Origin: Thiohalobacter thiocyanaticus
Lineage (GTDB): Bacteria; Pseudomonadota; Gammaproteobacteria; Thiohalobacterales; Thiohalobacteraceae
Length of the DNA: 64,000 nt
Assembly: GCF_003932505.1 (NCBI RefSeq)
Contig: NZ_QZMU01000001.1
Coordinates: 620,001 to 684,000 of the forward strand
Direction: 5' to 3'
Part shown: positions 32,488 through 40,095 of the stretch, in pieces
Layout: the number at the start of each line of letters is the position of its first letter
Numbering within the stretch: the stretch's first letter is position 1
Made by a program: the position numbers and the translations under genes
Notes under the pieces: model-generated
Seen by the model: the letters and a program-made list of their open reading frames with translations, nothing else
Told to the model about the DNA's origin: nothing
Databases searched by the model: none

Positions 32488-33231
32488 TCAAGGCAAATCC
32501 GGATCGGATACGCTCACGCTGCCCCGCTCCAGCTCCACCAGGTGCGGCAACAGTTCGGAATTGCGCTGGACATGAAAGATGAAGCGCGGCACGTCACGTT
32601 CCGTGCTCTGGGCCATGAACGGTTCACCCCAGAAGCTGAGCAGCGCCTCCGGCCCGCCGCTCTCGTGCGAGTCCGCCAGGATGAAGGAGACATTCCTCTC
32701 CAGTCGGCACCAACGCGGTTCCCGCACCTTTTCGTGGCCCTGACAGGCAGCGACCCTTGCCTTCAGACTGTTTTCCCAGATCCGCTTCTGGCTCTCATCG
32801 AGCACAAACTGGATGGAACGCACATGTGGGTTTTCGATTGCCGGTCGTAACAGCTTGTCGAACAATTCATCGGGAACATACATCGACAGACAGACATTGA
32901 ACCAGACACTGTCCCCGCTCATTTCGCGCGCAAACTGCTCACTGACGCTGCGCAGTTGGCGCGGACCGACCAGGACGATCTCCGGGTGCCGCAGCCCGGC
33001 CTGGATGCGTCGCACGCTACGGGCGGTACTCGCAACCTCCTCCGCCGTGATCTCGTTGTTGCGGGCATGGCGCATGAAGTTGACAAACAACAGCCCGAGC
33101 AGTGCCAGCACAATGGGCAGAATGATCTGCTCGTCGACCACATGCAGCAGATGCAGGATAATTGCCGCCACCGCCGCCAGAATGCCAGCGATGGCGTCCC
33201 ATTCAAAGCTGAGGAATTTCTTCAGTTTCAT
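32488..33231 (-). CDS. Membrane-anchored protein of unknown function in the dsr region
   Basis: A 247-residue protein I do not recognise. Two membrane segments (AIAGILAAVAAIILHLLHV, about 13-31; ILPIVLALLGLLFVNFM, about 36-52) are followed by a coiled, charged stretch and a cytosolic domain of about 170 residues. That domain has ordered beta/alpha pieces (RSIQFVLDESQKRIW, NVSFILADSHESGG, DVPRFIFHV) recalling a phospholipase-D-like fold but with no HKD motif. It lies directly upstream of dsrA on the same strand, separated by the conserved dsr element, so it is probably a separate transcription unit. Whether it belongs to sulfur metabolism is unknown. Confidence 0.65.
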   Translation of the reverse strand: MKLKKFLSFEWDAIAGILAAVAAIILHLLHVVDEQIILPIVLALLGLLFVNFMRHARNNEITAEEVASTARSVRRIQAGLRHPEIVLVGPRQLRSVSEQFAREMSGDSVWFNVCLSMYVPDELFDKLLRPAIENPHVRSIQFVLDESQKRIWENSLKARVAACQGHEKVREPRWCRLERNVSFILADSHESGGPEALLSFWGEPFMAQSTERDVPRFIFHVQRNSELLPHLVELERGSVSVSDPDLP

Positions 33232-33539
33232 TCGCAGTACCGCATTGCCTGCACGCCTGGCTATGATTTTCGTTCCCGCCGATGGAAACCGCTGTTACCG
33301 TTTCCTGAACCCGATGTATAACCGGGACTGCAGGCTGTCCCCGCTGGCCCGGCCCAAGACGCTGCATCCGTCTGGCATGCACGGCCTTGCAGGCACGGAT
33401 ACATCTTGCCTCCCGAACCCTGCGGGACTCTGAATGAGACTTCGTCAGGCCAGGAGACTGTAAATGGATATTAAATACATCTTACTTGCAATATACTATT
33501 CCCCATTCCTGATCAGCAACAGACCCTACAAGAAACAGC
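33232..33539. other. Divergent gap between the membrane protein and lysR
   Basis: This 308-bp gap lies between divergent genes. An AT-rich stretch near 33463-33510 (GGATATTAAATACATC and GCAATATACTATTCC) is a likely promoter area for the LysR gene, but I cannot pick out a reliable hexamer pair or a copy of the dsr element. Nothing else is visible. Confidence 0.35.
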
Positions 33540-34406
33540 ATGGATTTCGAACAAGTACGCACCTTCCTTTCCGTGGCTGCCAACGGCAGCTTCCTGGAGG
33601 CGGCCAAACGGCTGCATGTCACCCAGTCCACGGTCAGCGCCCGCATCCAGAACCTTGAGGATTACCTGGGTACCCGGCTGTTCGTGCGCAACCGCGCCGG
33701 CGCCAGCCTGACCCCGACCGGAAAGCGTTTCCTGCGCCACGCCAAGTCGCTGGTCCTGACCCTCGAGCAGGCACGCCATGACGTCGGCCTGCCGGGCCGC
33801 TTCAGCGCCAGCATCACGGTCGGCGCACGCATCGCGCTGTGGGAAGGCTTTCTGCCCCGCTGGGTCGGCCACATGCGCGACACGGCCCCGGACATCTCCA
33901 TCCGCAGCGAGATCAGTTTCGAGGAGGATCTGATGCGCCGCCTGATCGAGGGCACGCTGGACATCGGCATGATGTACACCCCGCAGCACAGCCCGGGGCT
34001 TGAGGTCGAGCACCTGTTCGATGAGCGCCTGGTCCTGCTGACCACCGATCCGGATCAGCCCTGGCCGGGACATGACTATATCTTCGTCAACTGGGGGCCG
34101 GCCTTCTATGCCCAGCACCGGGACAACTTCCCCGATCTGGAACAGCCGGCACAGACGGTCAACATCGGCTGGCTGGGGATCCAGCTGATTCTGTGCAATG
34201 GTGGCTCCTGCTTTGTGCCCATCCGCATGGCGGAATCGTTCATCGATTCGGAACGACTGTTCGTGGTGCCGGACAGCCCGGAATTCCGGCTGCCCGCCTA
34301 CATGGTCTATCCGCGGGAAAGCGAGTCGGATGTGATCGGACAGGCACTGGCCGGACTGCGGCTGTTCGCCGAAACCGAGCGCCACAAGTACAGCCCCGAG
34401 GGCTGA
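33540..34406 (+). CDS. LysR-family transcriptional regulator, candidate dsr regulator
   Basis: A 288-residue LysR-type regulator. The winged helix-turn-helix spans about 1-60 (FEQVRTFLSVAANGSFLEAA and HVTQSTVSARIQNLEDYLG), followed by a linker helix and a periplasmic-binding-fold effector domain (about 90-288, with GTLDIGMMYTP and ERLFVVPDSPEF). Such proteins bind T-N11-A sites as tetramers and respond to a small effector. It sits between dsrAB and the dsrC-like gene, both of which carry the same T-N11-A-containing element, so it is a good candidate for controlling both. The effector, possibly a sulfur compound, is unknown. Confidence 0.88.
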   Translation: MDFEQVRTFLSVAANGSFLEAAKRLHVTQSTVSARIQNLEDYLGTRLFVRNRAGASLTPTGKRFLRHAKSLVLTLEQARHDVGLPGRFSASITVGARIALWEGFLPRWVGHMRDTAPDISIRSEISFEEDLMRRLIEGTLDIGMMYTPQHSPGLEVEHLFDERLVLLTTDPDQPWPGHDYIFVNWGPAFYAQHRDNFPDLEQPAQTVNIGWLGIQLILCNGGSCFVPIRMAESFIDSERLFVVPDSPEFRLPAYMVYPRESESDVIGQALAGLRLFAETERHKYSPEG

Positions 34407-34561
34407 GGCAACAAGCCGTCATTCAGAGACTGCAGGAGACTATGAGGATAAAAGGGGGCCGCCGCGCCCTGGCTGAGTCGGCTAGAACTAGAGGAAGACG
34501 GCGAAGCGACCCAAGGGGATGAAACACCAGGACCTGTTGACAGGCCCTGACACCGGCCGCT

Positions 34562-34906
34562 TCAGCCGGTGCTCCAGGCCCGGGGCCGCTTCATGCCGGC
34601 CAGGCGGCATGCCTGCTTGACATAGCCGTAGGGGAACAGCTCGAACAGCCGCGCCTTGGCCGCTTTCCCGTAGCCGAGTTCGTTGGCCAGGTACTTGATG
34701 ACGAAGCGGGCATCGGCGGCGATGCCGTGATCGGCATAGTACTGGCGCATGAATCCGAACACCTTCCAGTGATCCGGCTCGAGCTCGATACCCTCGTCCT
34801 CGGCCATGGCCCGTGCGATGTCCTCGTTCCAGTCGGCCGGCTCGATCAGATAGCCTTCCTTGTCCACTTCGGCTTCGATCGGGATTTCCAGTGCGGTGGC
34901 TGTCAT
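34562..34906 (-). CDS. DsrC/TusE-family protein lacking the penultimate cysteine
   Basis: A 114-residue protein of the DsrC family: IPIEAEVDKEGYLIEPADWN at the start, DHWKVFGFMRQYYADHGIA and FPYGYVKQACRLAGMKRP. DsrC carries two cysteines on its C-terminal arm, CysB and the penultimate CysA 11 residues later; sulfur is held between them. Here CysB is present (C100, the only cysteine), but the CysA position is Trp111 and the chain ends STG. It therefore cannot form the usual intramolecular disulfide or trisulfide. ATG 34906 follows AGGAGG. It has its own copy of the conserved upstream element. It may be regulatory, a one-cysteine carrier or a degenerate copy. Confidence 0.87.
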   Translation of the reverse strand: MTATALEIPIEAEVDKEGYLIEPADWNEDIARAMAEDEGIELEPDHWKVFGFMRQYYADHGIAADARFVIKYLANELGYGKAAKARLFELFPYGYVKQACRLAGMKRPRAWSTG

Positions 34907-34974
34907 GTCTGTGCCTCCTGTTGGTTACAGCAATTCATCGTTGTTTATGTAATACCAAGCCGTTAACTGGAACA

Positions 34975-35026
34975 CAAACGATATTATTCACTATTTAATA
35001 TGCAAATGTTCGATATAAAGCATGGT
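34975..35026 (-). promoter_or_regulatory. Conserved upstream element of the dsrC-like gene (copy 2)
   Basis: Second copy of the element at 32368-32418, lying 69-120 bp before the ATG. It keeps CGATATAAAG, CTATTTAA and CAAACGATATTATTC (plus-strand reading), and its ATCGAACATTTGCAT retains the T-N11-A spacing even though the flanking dyad is weaker. Confidence 0.65.
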
Positions 35027-35039
35027 GGCGTTCCCTGGG

Positions 35040-35107
35040 AAGTCCGTGGGTAGCCGGTGTCGGGACGAACCTGAACTATCGTCCCGACACCGGCTACTCA
35101 CGGACTT
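35040..35107. repeat. Long hairpin 1 (29-bp stem, 10-base loop)
   Basis: Arms 35040-35068 and 35079-35107 pair over 29 bp with a single mismatch. The loop is ACCTGAACTA. The arms begin AAGTCCGTG and carry GCCGGTGTCGGGACGA next to the loop. It lies 14 bp beyond the dsrC-side element and has no T-run. Confidence 0.85.
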
Positions 35108-35174
35108 TATTGACTCCCATCCCTGTATACGACTGTCCGGGCTGTACGCAGTGGGTCTGCGCAACCTGACCAAT

Positions 35175-35240
35175 GTCCATGCCGGGGCTGTTTCCGGGGC
35201 GATTGTTCAGGTTCGCCCCGGAAACAGCCCCGGCATGGAC
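35175..35240. repeat. Long hairpin 2 (perfect 28-bp stem, 10-base loop)
   Basis: Arms 35175-35202 and 35213-35240 pair perfectly over 28 bp. The loop TTGTTCAGGT is the reverse complement of the loop of hairpin 1 at nine of ten positions. The element aligns with hairpin 1 read in the opposite direction, with paired changes in the stem. Confidence 0.87.
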
Positions 35241-35371
35241 TTACCCACCACGCTTCCCTGACAGCGCCAGTTTCAATATCAGCGATACCTGAATCCGATT
35301 TATTTCACTTGCCTTACCGCCCACGGCGGCGGCAACATGAAGTCAGTCACCCGACATGGCAGGAGTCAAGC

Positions 35372-35977
35372 ATGTCCAGAACCCCACCCTCACGCCCCAC
35401 GCGTGAGGATTTCAAGCAGGCCCTGAGCGACATGGGCACTTATATCGATGTCACCGTGGACGACCTGATGGAGATCACGACCATGGCGGAACGACATGCA
35501 CGCCAGCGCGAGGCCGAGGCCTATCGCGTGGATACCCTGATGAGCCAGCCGCTGGTCACGGTGCGCACGGACACCTCCCTGGCCGAGGCCGCCCATGAAA
35601 TGGTCACTCGCCGCATCAGCGGCCTGCCGGTGGTGGACGCCGACAACCGCCTGGTCGGCATCCTGACCGAGGCCGACATGCTGCGCGCCCTGGGCGTACC
35701 CTCGCATCACCCCACCCACAACCTGTGGCAGACGCTCGAGGCCATGTTCACGCACGCCGTCCGGCCGCAGTCCCCCGAGGGCAGCGTTGCCGCGCTGATG
35801 GTCACCGACCTGGTCACCATCCGACCCGACCAGACCCTGCACGACGTACTGGAATTGATGAAACGTCACCGCATCAAGCGGCTGGTGGTAACCAACGACA
35901 AGGGAGAGCCGATCGGCATGATTACCCGTTCGGACATCGTACGGGTGTTCTTCGACCGGATACGGGGGCAGGAATAA
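35372..35977 (+). CDS. CBS-domain pair protein
   Basis: A 201-residue soluble protein with a ~50-residue helical N-terminus and two CBS motifs. The first is VDTLMSQPLVTVRTDTSLAE through ISGLPVVDADNRLVGILTE (about 55-110), the second VAALMVTDLVTIRPDQ through RLVVTNDKGEPIGMITR (about 145-195). CBS pairs bind adenine nucleotides and act as energy sensors or partners. ATG 35372 has AGGAG at 6-base spacing; earlier in-frame codons are leader. Its 5' leader on this strand could include the twin hairpins. The partner protein is unknown; nearby sulfur genes are convergent or divergent rather than cotranscribed. Confidence 0.85.
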   Translation: MSRTPPSRPTREDFKQALSDMGTYIDVTVDDLMEITTMAERHARQREAEAYRVDTLMSQPLVTVRTDTSLAEAAHEMVTRRISGLPVVDADNRLVGILTEADMLRALGVPSHHPTHNLWQTLEAMFTHAVRPQSPEGSVAALMVTDLVTIRPDQTLHDVLELMKRHRIKRLVVTNDKGEPIGMITRSDIVRVFFDRIRGQE

Positions 35978-36021
35978 GTCGGAGCGCGCTGTGATGCTGT
36001 TGGGGTCGAATCCCGCCTTCA

Positions 36022-36064
36022 ATTCAAAGAAAAAGGGGCCATGATGGCCCCTTTTTCTTTGAAT
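36022..36064. terminator. Bidirectional intrinsic terminator (CBS gene / tRNA-Ser)
   Basis: A perfect 43-base palindrome centred on 36043: ATTCAAAGAAAAAGGGGCC and its complement. The GC stem GGGGCCAT/ATGGCCCC is flanked by an A-run and a T-run, so it can end transcription of the CBS gene (plus) and of tRNA-Ser (minus). Confidence 0.88.
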
Positions 36065-36154
36065 GGCGGAGAGAGAGGGATTCGAACCCTCGGATGGACA
36101 GAATCCATCAACGGATTTCGAGTCCGCCCCGTTCAACCGCTCCGGCATCTCTCC
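36064..36154 (-). tRNA. tRNA-Ser (anticodon CGA)
   Basis: The minus strand reads GGAGAGATGCCGGAGCGG at the 5' end, CTCGAAA in the anticodon loop, a long variable arm, the T-loop GGTTCGAATCC, and an acceptor ending TCTCTCC-G-CCA. The acceptor arms pair perfectly, and the CCA is encoded (36064-36066). It decodes UCG serine codons. Confidence 0.95.
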
Positions 36155-36406
36155 GAAAGAACTTCACTGCTTCAATCCCGTTATTGCTGATCCATGACCC
36201 TTGTTTCGGGGCGTCCTTCCAGCCCGGATTCCATCCGGGCGTTCACCCCGCTGTGAAGCGCCACCGGCGCTTCGTCGAGCATTTGATGGTCCGCTGTTCG
36301 CAAACGGGATGGTATTCTATCGCAAAAGCGCCAGGAGCTCTAAACGTTGGCAGCCGACTACCGCTATAGCTGTTGAGCCGGTTGCCGGTGCACGCTGTGA
36401 CCCCCT

Positions 36407-37800
36407 ATGTCCCGACGCATTTATATCATACTGTTTTTGATCGCGATTACCGGCTGCTCTGGTGAGCGCACCCTGCTCGAGGAAATCCGCGAGTCGGGAG
36501 AGCTGGTGGTGGTCACGCGCAACAGCCCCACCACCTACTACCTCGGACCCGACGGTCCGACCGGCTTCGAATACGATCTGGCCCGGGAATTCGCCGATCA
36601 CCTGGGCGTCAAGCTCAGGGTGGTGGTACCGGACAGCTTCAACGGGATCCTCCCAATGGTCGCCAGCGGCGAGGCCCATTTCGCGGCAGCGGGACTCACC
36701 ATCACCGATGTGCGCAAGATGATCGTACGCTTCGCACCGAGCTACCAGTCCATCATCCCGCAGCTGGTCTATCGAACCACCACGACGGAACCGGCCGGGC
36801 TGGACGATCTGGACGGCATCCTGGAAGTGGTCGCCGGCAGCAGCCATAGGAACAACTCAAGCAGCTCAAGGCCACTGAGTATCCCGACCTGAGCTGGCGC
36901 GCCAACAGGGAGCTGGACAGCGAGGCGCTGCTGCACCTGGTGTGGGAGCAGGTCATCGACTACACCATCGCCGATTCGAACGAAATCGCCATCAACCAGC
37001 GTTTCTACCCGGAACTGCGCACCGCCTTCGCCATCAGTGAGCCGCAGCCGCTGGCCTGGGCCTTCGCCCGCGGCCCGGATACCAGCCTGTACGAAGCGGC
37101 CAAGCAGTTTTTCTTCGAACTGCGCAACAGCGGCCGTCTGGCACAGATCATCGAACGCTATTACGGCCATGTGCAGGACTTCGACTATGTCGGCACCCGG
37201 CGCTATCTACGCCACATCCAGCTGCGGTTGCCAGAATACACCGGGATCTTCAAACGGGCAGCGAAGAAGAACGGCCTGGACTGGCGCCTGCTGGCGGCGG
37301 TCGGCTATCAGGAATCACACTGGCGGCCGGACGCCCGCTCGCCGACCGGGGTGCGCGGCATCATGATGCTCACCCTCAACACGGTGAAATACCTGGGCCT
37401 GGACGACCGGCTGGACCCGGTGCAGAGCATCCAGGGGGGTGCGGAGTATCTGCGGATGATGATAGAGAAGATCCCCGAACGCATCCCCGAGCCCGACCGC
37501 ACCTGGCTGGCGCTGGCAGCCTACAATATCGGCTTCGGCCATCTGGAGGACGCCCGCCGCCTGACCGAGGCCAACGGCGCAGAGCCCGACCGCTGGGTGG
37601 ACGTGAAGGAGCACCTGCCACTGCTGACCCAGAAGAAATGGTACCAGCGCACGCGCTTCGGCTATGCCCGCGGCCACGAGCCGGTGCAGTATGTGGAGAA
37701 TATCCGCAGCTACTACGACATCCTGGTCTGGTACACGGAACGCGACCAGGAGCCGGTGCCTTCACCGCCGCAGTGGGTGAGTGATTTCCCTGCGCTCTAG
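36407..37800 (+). pseudogene. mltF: Membrane-bound lytic transglycosylase F, frameshifted
   Basis: MltF is a lipoprotein that cleaves peptidoglycan. The first frame (36407 to about 36848) has the lipoprotein signal ITGCSG and the solute-binding-like domain (FEYDLAREFADHLGVKL). The second frame, from about 36850 to TAG 37800, carries the rest of that domain and the transglycosylase domain with the catalytic Glu in AAVGYQESHW, then GVRGIMMLT and WLALAAYNIGFGH. The join is just after AGSSH near 36848, where one base seems to be missing before GAACAACTCAAG. Everything else is well conserved. A single indel in an otherwise intact gene beside tadA, its usual neighbourhood, may be recent loss or a sequencing error. 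Confidence 0.85.
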
Positions 37801-37817
37801 GGAACCTCTGATTGATT

Positions 37818-37903
37818 CGTCATTGCGAGCGTAGCGAAGCAATCTCCTACAGTAGAATCAATCGGATGGAGATTGCCGCGTCGCTCCGCTCCTCGCAATG
37901 ACG
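37818..37903. repeat. CGTCATTGCGAG-type intergenic repeat
   Basis: Outer arms CGTCATTGCGAG and CTCGCAATGACG; inner arms GCAATCTCC and GGAGATTGC. It lies between convergent mltF and tadA and is the most compact member of the family seen at 5746-5893. Confidence 0.8.
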
Positions 37904-37939
37904 GGAATAATCAAATTGATCAGAGTCTCCCTGGATCAC

Positions 37940-38416
37940 CTACTCTCGCCGATCTCTGAAAAAATCTTTCAACAGCTCCGCGCACTCACTTTCAAGTACC
38001 CCGCCGGTCACCTCCACGCGGTGGTTGAGCCAGGGCGCGTCGAACACCTCCCAGCGGCTGTCCACCACGCCGCGCTTGCTGTCGTGCGCCCCGAACACCA
38101 GTCTGGAAATGCGGGCATGGATCATGGCCCCGGTGCACATCAGACAGGGTTCGAGGGTAACGTACAGGGTGGTATCGGGCAGGCGGTAGTTCTGCAGGGC
38201 CGCGCCGGCGGCGCGCAGGGTCTGAATCTCGGCGTGCGCGCTGGGATCATAGCTGGCGATGGGCTGATTCCAGCCGGATGCGATCAGTTCACCCTCCTTC
38301 ACCAGCACCGCGCCGATGGGCACCTCGCCGGCGGCCGCGGCCAGTTCGGCCTGCGCCAGGGCCTGTCGCATCCAGTATTCGTCGCGGTCTTCCGGTGAAT
38401 CCAGCGCAGTATCCAT
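37940..38416 (-). CDS. tadA: tRNA-specific adenosine deaminase TadA
   Basis: A 158-residue zinc deaminase that converts A34 of tRNA-Arg(ACG) to inosine. The zinc site is complete: HAEIQ (H61, catalytic E63) and TLEPCLMCTGA (C91, C94). VPIGAVLV near residue 33 and SRLVFGAHDSKRGV after the Cys pair are typical of TadA rather than other cytidine-deaminase-fold proteins. The length is usual for gammaproteobacteria. It is convergent with mltF, a common neighbour. Confidence 0.93.
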   Translation of the reverse strand: MDTALDSPEDRDEYWMRQALAQAELAAAAGEVPIGAVLVKEGELIASGWNQPIASYDPSAHAEIQTLRAAGAALQNYRLPDTTLYVTLEPCLMCTGAMIHARISRLVFGAHDSKRGVVDSRWEVFDAPWLNHRVEVTGGVLESECAELLKDFFRDRRE

Positions 38417-38527
38417 ATCCGTGATTTCACTATTCCGCAGGTTGGGAACGCCCGAAAGGCATAAACGAAACAGAGCAAATTTTCCGGCAATGGTAGTTCA
38501 TACATCCGGAATGCGGGTGCCGGGCAA

Positions 38528-39490
38528 TCACGCGGATATCCCCGACCAGAAGGCAGGCCCCTTGCTGAGAAACTCGTCGTAACGCATGTAGTGCGATCCG
38601 TCACAGGAAAAGGTGAGGCTTACCATCCCGTTGAAGATATTAATGGACGCCGTACGCAGGTAGATGGTCGTGTCGACCAGGCGCAGATCCCGCATACCGT
38701 CCAGGATCCGGACAATATCGCTCGGCGGTATCGCGGCGTCCGTGGGATAAGGTCGCGACGGGTATAGCAGGCAGATATCCGGATCCTTGAGTACTTCCTG
38801 GTCGAGGATGCGATACCGAAGCGGATCATCGATCATCCAGATGATAGCCTGGCTGCTCGAAAAGTGGATCTGGCACTGGAAGACGCCACGCTCCGTGAGC
38901 AGTTCCTCCAGGATGGACAGGGCCTGCTGCATATTGCGGTCCATCGGGCTCTCGGTCCGGGTCTGCAGGAACAGGGTGCCGCGGATGGCCGGGTCGCCTT
39001 TCACTTGCCGCCAGTCAGCGGGCTCCTGGTAAAGCGCCGAAGTGACCGGAAGGCTGCGCAGGTCGAAATCCGCACCGACATACCCCAGAATGCCGGTGTC
39101 GGCGGCGACGATCTGCAGAGCGGTCAACGAGGGGCGCTGGCCGGACTGGCTGATATAGGCATCCGATAACAGGAATCCCCACGCCGGCATTGCCTCCTGC
39201 ATATAGGGGCGTTCTGCGCGGTTGCGATGGAAATGCCCGGCCATGACGCCGTCCTTGCTGATGTTATCGCTGAGTTGCAGACCGTCGGGGTCGAGTGCGT
39301 ATAGGTAGGTGCAATAGGGTATGCTGGAGAATCCGTCCAGCAGCAACGCATTCAGGCGCTCTCTATCGCCCCACACCGGGGTACATTTATTGGCCAGCTG
39401 CGCAAGCGGCTCCCGGAGCATCCGGGCCAGTTCTTCACGTTGCCGATAGATGCTGTCTTGCCAGGAAGGCCCCATTGTCTTGTCAATCAT
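38528..39490 (-). CDS. PDC (Cache-like) sensor-domain protein
   Basis: A 320-residue protein with an N-terminal PDC/Cache-like ligand-sensor segment. It has LYALDPDGLQLSDNI, then RNRAERPYMQEAMPAWGFLL with SDAYISQSGQRPSLTALQIV and GILGYVGADFDLRSLP, which is the membrane-distal/proximal sensor pattern. No membrane segment, kinase, cyclase or methyl-acceptor domain is visible, so it appears to be a stand-alone cytoplasmic sensor. The C-terminal ~130 residues have no family I recognise. It is monocistronic, about 110 bp after the tadA start region on the same strand. Confidence 0.7.
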   Translation of the reverse strand: MIDKTMGPSWQDSIYRQREELARMLREPLAQLANKCTPVWGDRERLNALLLDGFSSIPYCTYLYALDPDGLQLSDNISKDGVMAGHFHRNRAERPYMQEAMPAWGFLLSDAYISQSGQRPSLTALQIVAADTGILGYVGADFDLRSLPVTSALYQEPADWRQVKGDPAIRGTLFLQTRTESPMDRNMQQALSILEELLTERGVFQCQIHFSSSQAIIWMIDDPLRYRILDQEVLKDPDICLLYPSRPYPTDAAIPPSDIVRILDGMRDLRLVDTTIYLRTASINIFNGMVSLTFSCDGSHYMRYDEFLSKGPAFWSGISA

Positions 39491-40095
39491 CAGAAAGCCC
39501 GCATCCTGAAACGATAATATTCACCGTAGCCCGTGTCATACCAATGACAGTCCTTATGTTAAGGGATTGCACGCCCTGGAGATACATGCAATTGATTTAC
39601 TGATTGGGCGCAATAAGCGAAAGCTCACCAGTACGCCTCCCGTACTCCTGCGTCTTCAGCACATTCCTTCCCGCTCCTGTGAAACATTGAACCTGAGCGT
39701 CTCCTTAAGAGGTTAGCACCCCACTTCGATACGTGCGACAAGGAAATGACGTGAAACACTATGCTGTCGATCCACAGGATATCGTAACTGCGAGCCACAC
39801 GATATCCGCAGTTTTTCACCGGCGCTGGTGACAGGACAGCCACGCAGTTGAAGGTGATGAGAAATCGCCGGACGCAGCCCAGCGTGAAATCGATATTGCC
39901 AGGTGGATGGCGCACAACAGTATGATATAAACAAGGGAGTCATTCACGACGGTGGGCCGAAACCACAGCTTATCGAGGCAGGGGGGGCGTACTCGGCATG
40001 CCAGCCCGAGGTGGATGGACCCTGCAATTTTATTGAAACTGCCTGGGTGGCAAACGATCTCCCGCCGCTGAACACTGTCTCGTCAGGACAACGTA
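39491..40095. other. 605-bp gap with no recognisable gene
   Basis: Short open frames on both strands look random. A plus-strand stretch near 39836-39930 has coding-like composition but is broken by stops and matches nothing I know, so it may be a gene remnant. An imperfect inverted repeat around GGATATCGTAACTGCGAG and CACACGATATCC (about 39778-39808) is visible. The gap also contains the trkH upstream region. Confidence 0.4.

Noticed and set aside
34550-34572. CACCGG/CCGGTG inverted repeat at the end of the dsrC-like gene as a terminator
   Set aside because: It overlaps the stop codon, has only a 7-bp stem and no following T-run.
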